Source of the DNA: SAR202 cluster bacterium
GTDB taxonomy: Bacteria > Chloroflexota > Dehalococcoidia > Lucifugimonadales > UBA3495
Assembly (NCBI GenBank): GCA_009392095.1
Contig: VFHF01000209.1
Coordinates: forward strand, 1-5,721
Direction of reading: 5' to 3'
DNA length: 5,721 bases
Shown here piece by piece: positions 5,472-5,721 of this stretch (position 1 is the first letter of the stretch; each line of letters starts with the position of its first letter). A program made the position numbers and the translations under genes. The notes under the pieces are model-generated. The model worked only from the letters and a program-made list of their open reading frames with translations, was not told where the DNA came from and did no database searches.

Positions 5472-5721
5472 TCATTCGGGGGTTGGTTGGAGGGTTCCGG
5501 CTACACCGCTTTCAGCGTCTTCCTGACAACGCAGGCAGACGAAAGTGCTAACGTCATCGGGAAGGTTGTCGCTGTCGACATTACGCTTACGATTGCACAC
5601 CGAGCAGACCACCGTCTCCGTTTCCGGTAGCCGCGCCTGGACGGCCGCGGTCTCTTTTCCACGGTAGCCAACGTAATCAGGATTGCTATCCCTTAAACGC
5701 TGGAAGCGCTCCCGGTCTTTT
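5472..5721 (-). CDS. C-terminal part of a CxxC zinc-ribbon protein, 5' end outside window
   Basis: The minus strand from 5720 to the TGA at 5474-5472 is open for 82 codons and starts beyond the window edge. The visible part begins KDRERFQRLRDSNPDYVGYR, is basic and probably helical, and then carries two cysteine pairs, CSVC (fragment residues 39-42) and CLRC (62-65), 19 residues apart. This is the spacing of a small four-cysteine zinc ribbon. The tail after it is acidic and proline-containing and looks disordered (ending LQPTPE). I do not recognise the family. Zinc ribbons of this kind occur in nucleic-acid-binding and regulatory proteins, but no function can be assigned. It converges on the S41-like gene across the shared terminator. 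Coding is supported by the cysteine pattern and the stop codon placed beside the terminator. Confidence 0.65.
   Translation of the reverse strand, partial: KDRERFQRLRDSNPDYVGYRGKETAAVQARLPETETVVCSVCNRKRNVDSDNLPDDVSTFVCLRCQEDAESGVAGTLQPTPE

Noticed and set aside
1..5721. A novel defence, toxin-antitoxin or biosynthetic gene cluster
   Set aside because: Genes are on mixed strands with separate terminators and belong to unrelated families. No mobile-element marks, tandem small genes or repeat arrays support a linked system.

Overview
The window looks like ordinary chromosomal DNA from a free-living bacterium of moderate GC content. TGA is a normal stop codon here: it ends the PIG-L gene and the zinc-ribbon gene. 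The gene mix is a PIG-L (LmbE-type) deacetylase with a WHRDHRITGQ-type motif, a DUF885 protein, a small EthD-domain protein, and an S41/PDZ lipoprotein. It resembles gene content I associate with Chloroflexota (SAR202/Dehalococcoidia-like lineages). That placement is an inference from family resemblance and was not tested. No mobile element, CRISPR array, tRNA or rRNA was seen.

Layout, left to right. (1) Bases 1-653, minus strand: a decayed tandem-GNAT acetyltransferase. Its second domain is readable only after a frameshift near 176-180 and across an in-frame TGA at 116-118, and the acetyl-CoA loop of its first domain has lost its glycines. (2) Bases 654-997: a non-coding divergent region with a perfect 7-1-7 palindrome (895-909), a possible operator for the next gene. 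(3) Bases 998-1705, plus: an intact PIG-L family zinc deacetylase with a strong Shine-Dalgarno sequence. (4) Bases 1713-3374, minus, convergent with the previous gene across 7 bp: a DUF885 protein with an HEVYPGH putative zinc motif. (5) Bases 3458-3772, minus: an EthD-domain protein, separated from the DUF885 gene by a hairpin with a T tract. (6) Bases 3984-5399, plus: a lipoprotein with PDZ and S41 (C-terminal processing protease) domains. Both residues of the expected Ser/Lys dyad are replaced (Gly375, Asp400). (7) A strong, probably bidirectional terminator at 5433-5463. (8) Bases 5472-5721, minus: the 3' end of a four-cysteine zinc-ribbon protein gene that runs off the window.

The genes do not form an evident pathway or operon. 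The PIG-L, DUF885 and EthD genes each look like stand-alone housekeeping or catabolic genes of unknown substrate. I see no convincing new multi-gene system. The two most interesting items are the apparently catalytically dead S41/PDZ lipoprotein, with its repeated N-terminal helical segment, and the multi-lesion acetyltransferase pseudogene.
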